Source: Halorussus caseinilyticus
GTDB taxonomy: Archaea > Halobacteriota > Halobacteria > Halobacteriales > Haladaptataceae
Length of the DNA stretch: 64,000 nucleotides
Reading direction: 5' to 3'
NCBI RefSeq assembly: GCF_029338395.1
Contig: NZ_CP119809.1
Location: 248,001-312,000, forward strand
Both the position numbers and the translations under genes were made by a program. This document shows, one piece after another, positions 50,879-59,243 of the stretch; positions within the stretch are counted from its first letter, which is position 1; every line of letters begins with the position of its first letter. Under the pieces are notes generated by a model. The model was given only the letters and a program-made list of their open reading frames with translations, was not told the DNA's origin and ran no database searches.

Positions 50879-51472
50879 TTAGTTGGATAGCGTGATTGTG
50901 GTTCCCTCGCTGGTTTCGACCGTCTGGTTCGCGGTCGAACGCAGTTCGATGGTTTCGTTTCCGTCGTCGAACGCGAGTCGGACGTTGTCGTCGGAACTCG
51001 CGTCGTGTTCGAGGACGAGTCGGTCGTCATCGGTGTTGACCGTCACGTCGTCGTCGCTCGTCTCTCCGACGGAAAGTCCGGTCGAGGCGTTCAGGGTGAC
51101 CGGTTCTTTCACCGTCACGACTTCACCGCGTTCGGGGGTGACGTGGGCGACGACGCGCGTCTCTTGGGGTGCGTCGGCGGGGGCAACGGAGACGTACACC
51201 AGTCGTTCGTCGGGGTTGCCGGTCCACACGTCGAAGTGGATTGCTCGTCCGGAGTCGAACGCGCGTCGCACTTCGTCGTTGGCCCACGCCGCTTTAACGA
51301 CGCTTTCGACGGCTTGCGGACTCAGGGTTCCGTTCGAGTCGGTAACGTCGATGGTATGGTTTTCGGGCAGTTCGGTTTCCGGCGTCTCGTCCGGGTTCAG
51401 GGCGACTACGACGCCACTCGCGCCGAGTACGACTGTGAGAGTCAGCGCGAGTACTCCAAGTTTGTATTTCAT
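50879..51472 (-). CDS. Exported protein of unknown function
   Basis: A 197-residue protein with a signal-type N-terminus (MKYKLGVLALTLTVVLGASG). The mature part has a helical segment (LSPQAVESVVKAAWANDEVR) and beta-rich regions (FDVWTGNPDERLVYVSVAP), and ends in a Ser/Thr-rich tail. A GTG 12 nt upstream (51484) could also start translation. No family recognised. Confidence 0.7.
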   Translation of the reverse strand: MKYKLGVLALTLTVVLGASGVVVALNPDETPETELPENHTIDVTDSNGTLSPQAVESVVKAAWANDEVRRAFDSGRAIHFDVWTGNPDERLVYVSVAPADAPQETRVVAHVTPERGEVVTVKEPVTLNASTGLSVGETSDDDVTVNTDDDRLVLEHDASSDDNVRLAFDDGNETIELRSTANQTVETSEGTTITLSN

Positions 51473-51665
51473 AGTTTCTATCACTGTTTCCTGAGAGCGA
51501 CTCGGGAAGTGCGGCGTTGGTTGGTACGCGGGGTCGCCGCTACGACGGTCCCGAATCGCTCTCGTTTCCCCCTACGATGAAACGCCTTAAAGTGTTTGAT
51601 TGGAAACTGGTTTTGGCGGGGCTTTTCACCGATTACAGGCCGCTAGCGGAGGGGTTATCTCCCTC

Positions 51666-52295
51666 CTACCGTCCCGGCCCCGACCGCAACTCCACGATAT
51701 TTCCCATTCCGTGTCGCTTGCGCTCGACGAGGTTCTTACTTTCCAACGTATCCAGCGTCCGACTCACCGTCGCCTTCGAGAGGTCCGTCTCCGTCACGAT
51801 TTCACGCTGAGCAATCTCCCCTCCCGAGTCCAGAACCAAATCGTAAACCGTCTCCTCGCTGTCCTTGAGTCGCTTCACCGGCTTGTTCTTCGCTTTCTGC
51901 TGGAGACCCTCCTCGCCGTGGGCCTTCGCGGTGGGGGTCTCCTCGGAGTCGCTCGATTCTGTCGGTGGTCGACTTACGTGGTCGTTCGTCGGTCGAGCGT
52001 CAGTTTCGGGGGACGCGTTCGTCCGCTGGCGTTGCGAACGGTCGTTCGGCGTTCGGTTCCGGTCGCCGAGAACGAGCAGGGTTCCGCTGACGCTGAGAAT
52101 ACACGTCGATACCACGATTACGGCGATGTCGCTGTAGGTGAAATACTCCCCTAACTTGGTTGCCTCCGTCCCGTTTCCAGCCATCGACACCATGACTGGC
52201 GACGGTGTAATCAGTTGCACCGCGAGAACTACTGTTGAAGCGACGAATACGACTGCAGTGAGAAGTTGGTTGTGCTGGAGGGCACGAACGTTCAT
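51666..52295 (-). CDS. Membrane-anchored winged-helix regulator
   Basis: A 209-residue protein with two N-terminal membrane helices (LLTAVVFVASTVVLAVQLI; IAVIVVSTCILSVSGTLLVL), a basic/polar linker (about 80-135) and a C-terminal winged helix (EETVYDLVLDSGGEIAQREI, LSKATVSRTLDTLESKNLVE). This is the haloarchaeal membrane-tethered HTH type (DUF7343-like, unverified). It is divergent from the exported protein gene at 52432 and neighbours another at 50879; it may sense the envelope. The ATG at 52295 is chosen because upstream codons do not fit. Confidence 0.85.
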   Translation of the reverse strand: MNVRALQHNQLLTAVVFVASTVVLAVQLITPSPVMVSMAGNGTEATKLGEYFTYSDIAVIVVSTCILSVSGTLLVLGDRNRTPNDRSQRQRTNASPETDARPTNDHVSRPPTESSDSEETPTAKAHGEEGLQQKAKNKPVKRLKDSEETVYDLVLDSGGEIAQREIVTETDLSKATVSRTLDTLESKNLVERKRHGMGNIVELRSGPGR

Positions 52296-52431
52296 AGCCC
52301 AGTGTCTCTGGTAAGCCGCCCTAATTCTTGTTGTTCCACTGTCGTAATTCGGCGGCGAAAGGCGTTCCGAAGTGGTTTCCAACCCGTTTCACCCCAGCAT
52401 TCATCCGGCGTTTCAACCAACAGTACAACCG

Positions 52432-53088
52432 ATGACCGCCGATGTCCGTTCCCGCCTCGTCGTCCTGTTGGTCCTCGCCGTCGTCGGCGTCGGATTGGCT
52501 GGTGTCGGAACGACGTTCGGAGTGGCGGACCCGATTACCGAGACTGGTCCCCGCACCGAATTCGTCGTGTCCGAACGGAACATCACGTTCTCACAGGGCG
52601 ACCGAAACCGGACCGTAATCGACAACACCTCGCACGCGACCGAAATCAAAATAACGGAGGTGGACTCCGGTCGCTTCTTAGTCAATAAGACGGCCACCCC
52701 ATTCACGAGCACCGAACGACGACGTGCAAAAGCAATCGTCCGACGGAACGCAACCGTGGACACCCGGCTTCAGGCCCTCGACGGATACCGACTCACCGTC
52801 ACGCCCGTATACACGCTCAACGTGAGCGCCGAGACGATTGCCGCCGGGACCGACCGCACGAACACGACCGGAACGAGCGTCTACGCGGTCGAACCCGCCG
52901 AGACCGACGACCGAGCGGGAACCGTCGTCGTCCAACGAACCACGCGGTACGCTCCCGACGAGGCCGTGGTCGAAGTCCGACGACGCGACTCGTCGGAACT
53001 CCAGTACGCGATTCGCGTCGACCTGACGAACGAAACCGTCGTCGATGTCACCGACTGGACGGCGGTTCGTCGGTCCTCGGTCGAGTAA
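52432..53088 (+). CDS. Exported or membrane-anchored protein, unknown
   Basis: A 218-residue protein with an N-terminal hydrophobic segment (LVVLLVLAVVGVGLAGVG) and an extracellular Thr/Asn/Arg-rich domain with several N-glycosylation-type sequons (NIT, NRT, NKT, NVS, NTT, NET). A beta-rich fold is likely. It is divergent from the membrane-tethered regulator. No family recognised. Confidence 0.7.
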   Translation: MTADVRSRLVVLLVLAVVGVGLAGVGTTFGVADPITETGPRTEFVVSERNITFSQGDRNRTVIDNTSHATEIKITEVDSGRFLVNKTATPFTSTERRRAKAIVRRNATVDTRLQALDGYRLTVTPVYTLNVSAETIAAGTDRTNTTGTSVYAVEPAETDDRAGTVVVQRTTRYAPDEAVVEVRRRDSSELQYAIRVDLTNETVVDVTDWTAVRRSSVE

Positions 53089-53156
53089 CTGGTTGGTGAT
53101 ACACTCGGTGGCGGCGGGGTCCGCGATAAAACGTAAAAAGGGTCGGGTCGAACGGG

Positions 53157-53660
53157 CTACTCTTCGACGTTGCCGCTGTAGTCAACCGCTTCCGTGTTGG
53201 CGTCGGGTGCGGCGATGAACGCGGCCCAGTCGTCGCTGTACCACGGTACGTCGACGTTGACCGTCGCGGCACCGCCGGTGACTTCGACGGCAGCGCCTTC
53301 GCCCTTGTTTCGGTCGAACACGCCGACGAGAAGGTTCTCGTAGTCGGGGCCCCAGTCGACGTTGACGGTGACTTGCTTGCCCTCGTTCCAGACGAACGAC
53401 CCGTGGAGATTGTACGTTCCGGGGGTGACCGTTCCGCTGAAACTGAGTGCCTGAATCGACGGGCCGGACGACTCGCCGGTCTCGATGTAGTCCGGGTCGT
53501 ACGTGATGTCCATCGAGTCGGTCGACGGCGAGTCGGCGGTGGCGAGCGTGGAGATGCTACCGAGTCCGCCAGCGAATGCACCGATGCCAGCCGCTGTCTT
53601 GAGGACGCTACGACGAGTCGAGTTCGTTCCGGAGTTGCTTCCGGTGGGGTCTTCGGTCAT
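53157..53660 (-). CDS. Tat-exported small beta-rich protein
   Basis: A 167-residue protein with a Tat signal (NSTRRSVLKTAAGIGAFAGG). The mature domain (SFSGTVTPGTYNLHGSFVWN through FIAAPD) is beta-rich with Trp and Asp, resembling a carbohydrate- or prepeptidase-type C-terminal sandwich. The ATG at 53660 has a TATA-like GTTTTAC about 30 nt upstream. No catalytic motif. Confidence 0.75.
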   Translation of the reverse strand: MTEDPTGSNSGTNSTRRSVLKTAAGIGAFAGGLGSISTLATADSPSTDSMDITYDPDYIETGESSGPSIQALSFSGTVTPGTYNLHGSFVWNEGKQVTVNVDWGPDYENLLVGVFDRNKGEGAAVEVTGGAATVNVDVPWYSDDWAAFIAAPDANTEAVDYSGNVEE

Positions 53661-53849
53661 TTTGTGACTCCGCACTCGGAGATTATCGGGGTAAAACGAT
53701 TACTCAAACGGTTGGGACGATTACAATAATTACGTTCGGCTACGAGAAGTAGCCACCCCCTGCCGGAACTTCGCACTGGTGCGATTCGGGCGATTCAACC
53801 ACTCGCATACTAGTTAGAATTAAAACATTAGCGGGAATTAGATAGAACG

Positions 53850-54641
53850 ATGGTTCCCGACCCAACCGACCTCGTCTCTCTCGTCAACCGTCGGTACGAT
53901 TACCTCCAAACGCTCAGCGACACCCCTCGGTCGAAACGAGACCTCGTAGACACGCTCGACACTCCACGCTCGACCTTGGACGATATTGTCCGCGAACTCG
54001 ACGAGAACGGTCTCGTCGAATACCACAATGGTACATGGCAACTCACCACATTTGGTCGCTGTGCCCTCGACCTCCACACCGAATACGAAGACGACCTCGA
54101 AAGCCTCCTCTCGACGCCTCCCGTCATCGAGGACCTCCCCAACGACACACCCGTCGGAAACCGACTCCTCGTCGGTGCAGAAACCAACGTTTCGACGGCG
54201 GCCATCCCCGACGCGGTGATGGAAGTGTTCTTCGAGTCGCTCAAGTCAGCGACTCGAATCCGATGTTTCACTCCGACGGTGATGGCCGGACACTACGAAT
54301 CGGTCTATCAATCGGCGACGACGGGAGGAGAATCCCGACTCGACCTCATCTTCTCGGCCAACGTGTTCGACCACCTCCAACGATTCTACCCCGAACGAAT
54401 AGACGAGATGCTCGCCGACGAGAACATTACTTGCTACGTTGGCGATGTCCCAGTGACCTTCTCGCTGTGGATTGCCGATGACGACCACGTCGGAATCATC
54501 GTCTACACCGAACAAGGCATCCGCGGCATCGTGAAAAACGACACCGACGATGCTCTAGCGTGGGGTATCGAGCAGTACAACCGGATTCAGCGGGACGCGA
54601 GACGGGTTTCTCGCGCCGAGGTGGACTCCACTCCCCGCTAG
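53850..54641 (+). CDS. HTH regulator, FilR1/DUF1724-type (second copy)
   Basis: A 263-residue regulator related to the one at 23250-24014: winged helix (PRSKRDLVDTLDTPRSTLDD, ELDENGLVEYHNGTW) and a FilR1-like C-terminal domain ending GIRGIVKNDTDDALAWGIEQ. The two copies end with the same G-I-R/F-G-I-V-K/R-N pattern. Divergent from the Tat-exported protein at 53157-53660. Target unknown. Confidence 0.85.
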   Translation: MVPDPTDLVSLVNRRYDYLQTLSDTPRSKRDLVDTLDTPRSTLDDIVRELDENGLVEYHNGTWQLTTFGRCALDLHTEYEDDLESLLSTPPVIEDLPNDTPVGNRLLVGAETNVSTAAIPDAVMEVFFESLKSATRIRCFTPTVMAGHYESVYQSATTGGESRLDLIFSANVFDHLQRFYPERIDEMLADENITCYVGDVPVTFSLWIADDDHVGIIVYTEQGIRGIVKNDTDDALAWGIEQYNRIQRDARRVSRAEVDSTPR

Positions 54642-54716
54642 CCACGAAGACCCATCTCCCGAGTACGACGATTGGAAGCGCACACGCCGAGAAGATACCC
54701 CCGACGGAAATCCGAA

Positions 54717-54732
54717 TACTTGAACGAGAGTA
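54717..54732. promoter_or_regulatory. Candidate TrmB operator
   Basis: TACT-TGAACGA-GAGTA (54717-54732) fits the TACT-N7/8-GAGTA motif published for Halobacterium TrmB. It lies about 40 nt before the trmB start, so it suggests autoregulation. Confidence 0.7.
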
Positions 54733-54771
54733 TACGTGGAAGTTATTGAGGGGGCAGAACAAGAAACCGGT

Positions 54772-55842
54772 ATGGACTCGACCGAACTCGTGGACATTCT
54801 GGAGCGATACGGTCTCTCCCCGTATCAAGCGACCGCGTACGTCACCGTGTTGGAGCGGGGAACCCTCGCCGCCCAAGAAGTCGCCAACCTCAGTTCCGTC
54901 CCCCAACCGCGCGTCTACGACATCCTGCGGGACCTCGAAGAGGAGGGGTTCGTCACGACCTACGAACAGGACAAACTCTACGTGCAGGCGCTCAATCCCG
55001 ACGACGCTCTCGACGTGGTGAGAGAGCGCGCGGCCGAACTCGAAGCGGCCGTCGAGGAGATTACCGACCGGTGGCAACAACCCGCGGTCAAAGAACACAC
55101 CATCAGTCTGGTCCAGCGGGGCCAGACGGTCTTCGAGAAGGCCCGCGAGGAACTCGACCACGCCGTGGACCACGCCCAACTCGTCTGTAAGACCGACCAC
55201 CTCGAGGCGTTGTGGCCGACGCTCGTCGCCGCCCACGACCGGAACGTCTTCGTGGACGTATCGCTGTACGACGTGGAAGACCGCGAGTCGCTGGCCGAGT
55301 ACGACTTCTCGGAACTCTGTACTCACGCCCGCGTCCTCCGGCGTCCGCTTCGGTCCGACCCCTTCGGCGCGCTCATCGACCGCGAGCGGGCCTGTTACTC
55401 GTGGTACCCCGCGACCGACGACGAGTACGGCATCTACATCGACGACAGCGCCCACGAGAACATGGTGTGGAACTTCATGATGAACCTCCGGGACGCCGCC
55501 GAGGAACACTACATCGCCACGCCCTACGACCCGCCGCTCCGGTTCGGCGCGCTTCGGGACTGCCTGCACGTCGTCGAACCGCTCGTCCGCGAGGGTCGGA
55601 CGCTCACCGCCGAAATCGAGGGGACGTGGGTCGATAGCGGCCGCCGGTGTGAGGTCGCCGGGACGGTCCTGAACATCGACTATCCGGGGTTCGAGGCGGG
55701 CGAGACGGCCACGCCCCTCCAGATGTTCACCGACGCTCGCCTCACCCTCGACACCGGCGACGAGACGTACACCGTCGGCGGGTTCGACGCTCTCATCGAG
55801 GACATCGAGGCGACCCGCGTCGTCGTGACGGGCATCGAGTGA
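54772..55842 (+). CDS. trmB: Sugar-responsive regulator TrmB
   Basis: A 356-residue TrmB-family regulator that in haloarchaea links sugar level to gluconeogenesis, glycolysis and cofactor genes. The N-terminal wHTH (MDSTELVDILERYGLSPYQA, VANLSSVPQPRVYDILRDL) is followed by the typical coiled region (AAELEAAVEEITDRWQQP) and a C-terminal sugar-binding domain (about 150-356). Start at 54772 matches the family N-terminus; the GTG at 54736 would add 12 unrelated residues. The TACT-N7-GAGTA site is immediately upstream. Confidence 0.92.
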   Translation: MDSTELVDILERYGLSPYQATAYVTVLERGTLAAQEVANLSSVPQPRVYDILRDLEEEGFVTTYEQDKLYVQALNPDDALDVVRERAAELEAAVEEITDRWQQPAVKEHTISLVQRGQTVFEKAREELDHAVDHAQLVCKTDHLEALWPTLVAAHDRNVFVDVSLYDVEDRESLAEYDFSELCTHARVLRRPLRSDPFGALIDRERACYSWYPATDDEYGIYIDDSAHENMVWNFMMNLRDAAEEHYIATPYDPPLRFGALRDCLHVVEPLVREGRTLTAEIEGTWVDSGRRCEVAGTVLNIDYPGFEAGETATPLQMFTDARLTLDTGDETYTVGGFDALIEDIEATRVVVTGIE

Positions 55843-55872
55843 CGACGCCCCCTCTGTCACCCGACTCGCCGC

Positions 55873-56820
55873 TCACGCCGTCCGGACGTTCAGCACGCCG
55901 GGGTCGGTCTCGACTTCCACGACTGCGACGCCGGGCGCACCCGCGTTGACGACGTACCGGTCGCCACTGTCGGTCGCCACGGTGTCGATGCCGTACTGGT
56001 GGGTGTGGCCGCCGAACGCCGCGTGGGGGCTGGCGCGGCGAATCGCGTGCTTGAGCGCGAGCGACCCGCTCCGGACCCGTCCGTAGAGACCGGACCCGGA
56101 GTGGTGGTGGTCGAACGCCACGTCGAACGGCGGGACGTGCGCGAACAGCAGGACTCGTTCGTCGGCGGTCGCAAGCGAGTACAGCGTCTCGTAGCGGTCT
56201 TCGAGTGTCTCCAACTGGTCGACCAGACGCGCCTTCGCCCGGCCAGCGACGCCGAGTGCGTCCGCCACGTCGTCGCCGTCGGCGTCACCGTCGAGGTACC
56301 GGCCAGCGACCGATTCGACCTCGTTCGCGCGCTCGGCCGCGAGGTGGTCGATGGTCGCCGTGGTCGCGTCTTCGACGGGGTTGGTCGCGGAGAACTCGGT
56401 GTACCGAATCTCGGGCGCTTGGTCGAACTGCTCGCACCCCCACCCGGCGAACGCGAACCCGTCGAGGTCCGATAGCCCGAGTTCCGCGGCGTCCACCGCT
56501 CGCTCGTGGAGGACGACCGCCCGGTCGAGTCCCTCGGTGAGGCGCTCGGCGCAGTCCAGCGGGTCGTGGTTGCCGGGCACGACCAGAATCGGGAGGTCGT
56601 ACTCGTCGTGGAGGAACTCGTAGAACGCCCGGCCGACGCGCTCGTAGCGTTCGCCCGCCGCCGCGGACTTGGCGTGGTCGCGGTTCTCGTCGATGACATC
56701 CCCGACGGTCACGACGGCGTCGAACTTCGCTTCCTCGATTGCGGGCCGGGCGTACGCCGGTCGGTCGTCTCCCGGTCCGAGATGTAGGTCGTTGAGGAGG
56801 AGGAGTCGCACGCTACTCAC
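55873..56820 (-). CDS. Calcineurin-type metallophosphoesterase
   Basis: A 315-residue phosphoesterase. The metal motifs are clear: NDLHLGP (DxH), VVTVGDVID (GD), VVPGNHD (GNHD), FAHVPPFD (H) and AFGGHTHQYG (GHxH). It could be a phosphatase, phosphodiesterase or nuclease. It starts with GTG at 56820 inside the end of the TIM-barrel gene, and is the last gene of a five-gene overlapping operon. Confidence 0.93.
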   Translation of the reverse strand: MSSVRLLLLNDLHLGPGDDRPAYARPAIEEAKFDAVVTVGDVIDENRDHAKSAAAGERYERVGRAFYEFLHDEYDLPILVVPGNHDPLDCAERLTEGLDRAVVLHERAVDAAELGLSDLDGFAFAGWGCEQFDQAPEIRYTEFSATNPVEDATTATIDHLAAERANEVESVAGRYLDGDADGDDVADALGVAGRAKARLVDQLETLEDRYETLYSLATADERVLLFAHVPPFDVAFDHHHSGSGLYGRVRSGSLALKHAIRRASPHAAFGGHTHQYGIDTVATDSGDRYVVNAGAPGVAVVEVETDPGVLNVRTA

Positions 56821-57745
56821 TTCCCCTCGCGTCGGCCATCCGGTCCCGAAGCGCCGTGACGCGCCGCCGCAACTCGTCGGAGTCGGCCAGCAGGTCCGCG
56901 CTCGGTTCGACCACGACCTGCGCTCCGAGGTCCGGAACCGTCGCCAGCGCCCGGTCGAGAACCGGGTCCTCGTGGTGGGCGTCGAAGCGCGGCACGCCGT
57001 CGGTGGTCGGGTCGTTCAGGTGGACGCTCCCGACCGCTCGGCCGCCCAACCGGAGCGACTTCAGAAGCGGCAGGTACGGACTGTCGGCGTCCGTCGGCGG
57101 CCACGCATCGGGCGTCCGGTCGTCGAGTTCGGACTCGAAGTCGCGGGCCGCGGGCGGGACGCCCGGCCCGAGTCGCGTCCGAATCGCCTCGACGTTCTCC
57201 GGGTCGAGACGGCGGCCCGCCCCTTCGCGGGGGAGGTGGGCGCTATCGACCGTGAGTCGGAGGTCCGACAGCGGCCGGTACCGGCGCGCGAGCGAGGCGA
57301 CGAACCCGAGGTCTTCGGGGGTGTGCCACGGCGACTCGACGGCGGTGTTCTCGACCGAAATCTCCCGGTTGGTTAGTTCGAGCAAGTTCGACAACAGCGG
57401 TATCGCGTCGTCGTACCCCGACTTCTTCGGCGGATGCGCGACCAGCGTGGCCGCCCGGAGACGGTCCAACTGCCCGTGAACGAAGTCCACAATCGTCCCG
57501 CGGTTCGCGGCCGTGAGCGCCATCCCCACCTCGTCGCCGCGGGTCTCGGTGCCCGGCGGGAGGTGGACGCTGGCGATGCGGTGAGCCTCGACGCCGCTGG
57601 CGTCGAGGCGGGCGTCGAGGTCGGATTCGCCGACCAACAGGTCGCGGTGGTCCCAACTGAACTTGAGTTCGACCGCACCGGGAACTCGCGCGGCGACCGA
57701 GAGTCGGTCGGGCGGGAGCGACACCGCAATCGGCGGGTCTAACAC
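56813..57745 (-). CDS. TIM-barrel protein, endonuclease IV / sugar isomerase superfamily (copy 2)
   Basis: A 310-residue xylose-isomerase-like TIM barrel starting with GTG (VLDPPIAVSLPPDRLS). Metal-site-like motifs: VAHPPKKSG, SVENTAVESPW (Glu), LTVDSAHLPREG (Asp-His) and SVHLNDPTTD (His-Asp). The superfamily includes sugar-phosphate isomerases/epimerases and endonuclease IV. It overlaps its neighbours by 7 and 8 nt. Substrate unknown. Confidence 0.85.
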   Translation of the reverse strand: MLDPPIAVSLPPDRLSVAARVPGAVELKFSWDHRDLLVGESDLDARLDASGVEAHRIASVHLPPGTETRGDEVGMALTAANRGTIVDFVHGQLDRLRAATLVAHPPKKSGYDDAIPLLSNLLELTNREISVENTAVESPWHTPEDLGFVASLARRYRPLSDLRLTVDSAHLPREGAGRRLDPENVEAIRTRLGPGVPPAARDFESELDDRTPDAWPPTDADSPYLPLLKSLRLGGRAVGSVHLNDPTTDGVPRFDAHHEDPVLDRALATVPDLGAQVVVEPSADLLADSDELRRRVTALRDRMADARGSE

Positions 57746-58674
57746 GCGCCTCCCTCCCGAACGGCGTCCGAAATCCGGGCCACCGCCTCGGCGGTCTCGA
57801 ACGCCGACCGAAGTTCGACCACGACCGGACAGTCGATGTCGCGGGCGTCGAGCGCGTCGGCCACGCGGCCGAGCGACGGCGCGCCGACGGTCGGCGGCAG
57901 GTGGTGGTACTCGCCGACCGACTCCTCGACCGCGAGTGCGTCCGACGACTCGACGCCGAACGTCTCGCACACGCTCCCGAGTTCGTCGGTCGCACTCGCC
58001 GGGAGCGTCCCGTGGAGGTGGACGCTCGCGGGCGACTCCACGGCGTCTAGCAACTCGAAGGGGTCGCGCGCGTGCCCGAGGTCGCAGGTGAACGCGAGGG
58101 CGTCCCGTCGCCCGAGGCGGTCGGCCGTCGCCCGCAACGCCGTCACGTCCTCGGGCGTCGTCAGGAGGTAGTCGAACGGCCCACGCGGGCAGACGTTCTC
58201 CAGTGCGACCGGGCCGCGGTACCGGCGTTCGGCCCGTCGGTGGTCTCTCGACGCCGCGAGGGTCCGGACGAGTCGCTCGCGCCGCGCTTCGAGGTCGGCG
58301 CTCTCGGCCGCCGGAAACCGCGGCGGGTGGACCGTCGTGAGTTCCGGCGCGAGGTTGCGGACTCGCTCGACGTTTCCGTCGTCGTCGTGTTCGTAGACCA
58401 TCTGGCTCTCCTTGAGGTGGGTGTTGAGTTCCACGTCGCCGTCGTCTTCCGCGCCCCGAACCAGCGGCGGGAGGTGGACGGTCCGCACGTCGAGACCGAA
58501 CGACTCGGCCTTCGACACGTCGTGTTCGACGTAGGACATCGCGTTGACCGTGACGAACAGTTCGACGGGTATCCTCCGGTCGGCGAGTTCGGCGAGAAAG
58601 TCGCGGAGTCGCTGGTCGCCGCGGGAGGCCTGCGAGAGTTCGTCCTGCGTCACGCTGAAACGGAGGTCGGTCAC
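57739..58674 (-). CDS. TIM-barrel protein, endonuclease IV / sugar isomerase superfamily (copy 1)
   Basis: A 311-residue protein, divergent from copy 2 but with the same plan: ELFVTVNAMSYV, RTVHLPPLVRG, TTVHPPRFPA, VALENVCPRGPFDY (Glu), FTCDLGHARDPF (Asp-His) and SVHLHGTLP (His). It starts with GTG 11 nt after the winged-helix gene and ends inside copy 2. Two such enzymes in tandem may act as a heterodimer or as successive steps. Confidence 0.85.
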   Translation of the reverse strand: MTDLRFSVTQDELSQASRGDQRLRDFLAELADRRIPVELFVTVNAMSYVEHDVSKAESFGLDVRTVHLPPLVRGAEDDGDVELNTHLKESQMVYEHDDDGNVERVRNLAPELTTVHPPRFPAAESADLEARRERLVRTLAASRDHRRAERRYRGPVALENVCPRGPFDYLLTTPEDVTALRATADRLGRRDALAFTCDLGHARDPFELLDAVESPASVHLHGTLPASATDELGSVCETFGVESSDALAVEESVGEYHHLPPTVGAPSLGRVADALDARDIDCPVVVELRSAFETAEAVARISDAVREGGAC

Positions 58675-58685
58675 GGTTCCGCTCG

Positions 58686-59243
58686 CTACTCCTGCAACTC
58701 CTGTAACCCCTCTCGAACCGCCGAGCGGGGCATCTCGGTGTCGGACGCGATTCGTCCGACGTGTCGGGCGGTCAGGTCCTCCACGAAGAAGTCGTTCTTG
58801 AGCGCCCAGTTGCGAATCGCGTCGGCGATGCTCGGCGTGTAGAGGACGGTCCGTCCGTCGCGGTACCGCCCGAGTTCGCCCGCGTCCACTAGCGCGTTCA
58901 GTTGGTTCGACATCCACGGCCGGTGTTTGGCCGACTGGTACTCCTCGAAGAACGACGGATGCTGTTCGCCGATGAGGTCGATAATCTGGGTCGTGCTTCG
59001 GGGACTGCCCATCGACGTGAGGAGTTCGCCGAGTCGTTCCTGTGCGGGCGTGACCTCGATTGCCTCCCGGTTCTCGGCGGTCTCGACCGATTCCGAGTCG
59101 GCACCGAGGTAGCCGAGGTCCGAGAGCGTCTCGCGCAACAGCGCCGGGTCGTTCTCCGCGAGTCGTCGCAGTGCCGTCTTCGTCTCCGAGTCGAGCGTCT
59201 CGAAAACGGCTTGGAGTTCTCCGTCGGTGGCGTCACGAACCAT
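58686..59243 (-). CDS. Winged-helix protein of the JAMM operon
   Basis: A 185-residue soluble protein. An N-terminal helical part (residues about 1-50: LQAVFETLDSETKTALRRLA) precedes a winged helix (about 70-140: STTQIIDLIGEQHPSFFEEY, MSNQLNALVDAGELGRYRDG) and a further C-terminal HTH-like segment (RHVGRIASDTEMPRSAVREG). The ATG at 59243 lies within the end of the JAMM gene (11-nt overlap). It may be a DNA-binding regulator or an adaptor of the complex. Confidence 0.8.
   Translation of the reverse strand: MVRDATDGELQAVFETLDSETKTALRRLAENDPALLRETLSDLGYLGADSESVETAENREAIEVTPAQERLGELLTSMGSPRSTTQIIDLIGEQHPSFFEEYQSAKHRPWMSNQLNALVDAGELGRYRDGRTVLYTPSIADAIRNWALKNDFFVEDLTARHVGRIASDTEMPRSAVREGLQELQE

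Noticed and set aside
50661-50895. Three overlapping 70-codon genes
   Set aside because: Composition is not haloarchaeal-protein-like, none has a recognisable motif or promoter, and they overlap one another in different frames.
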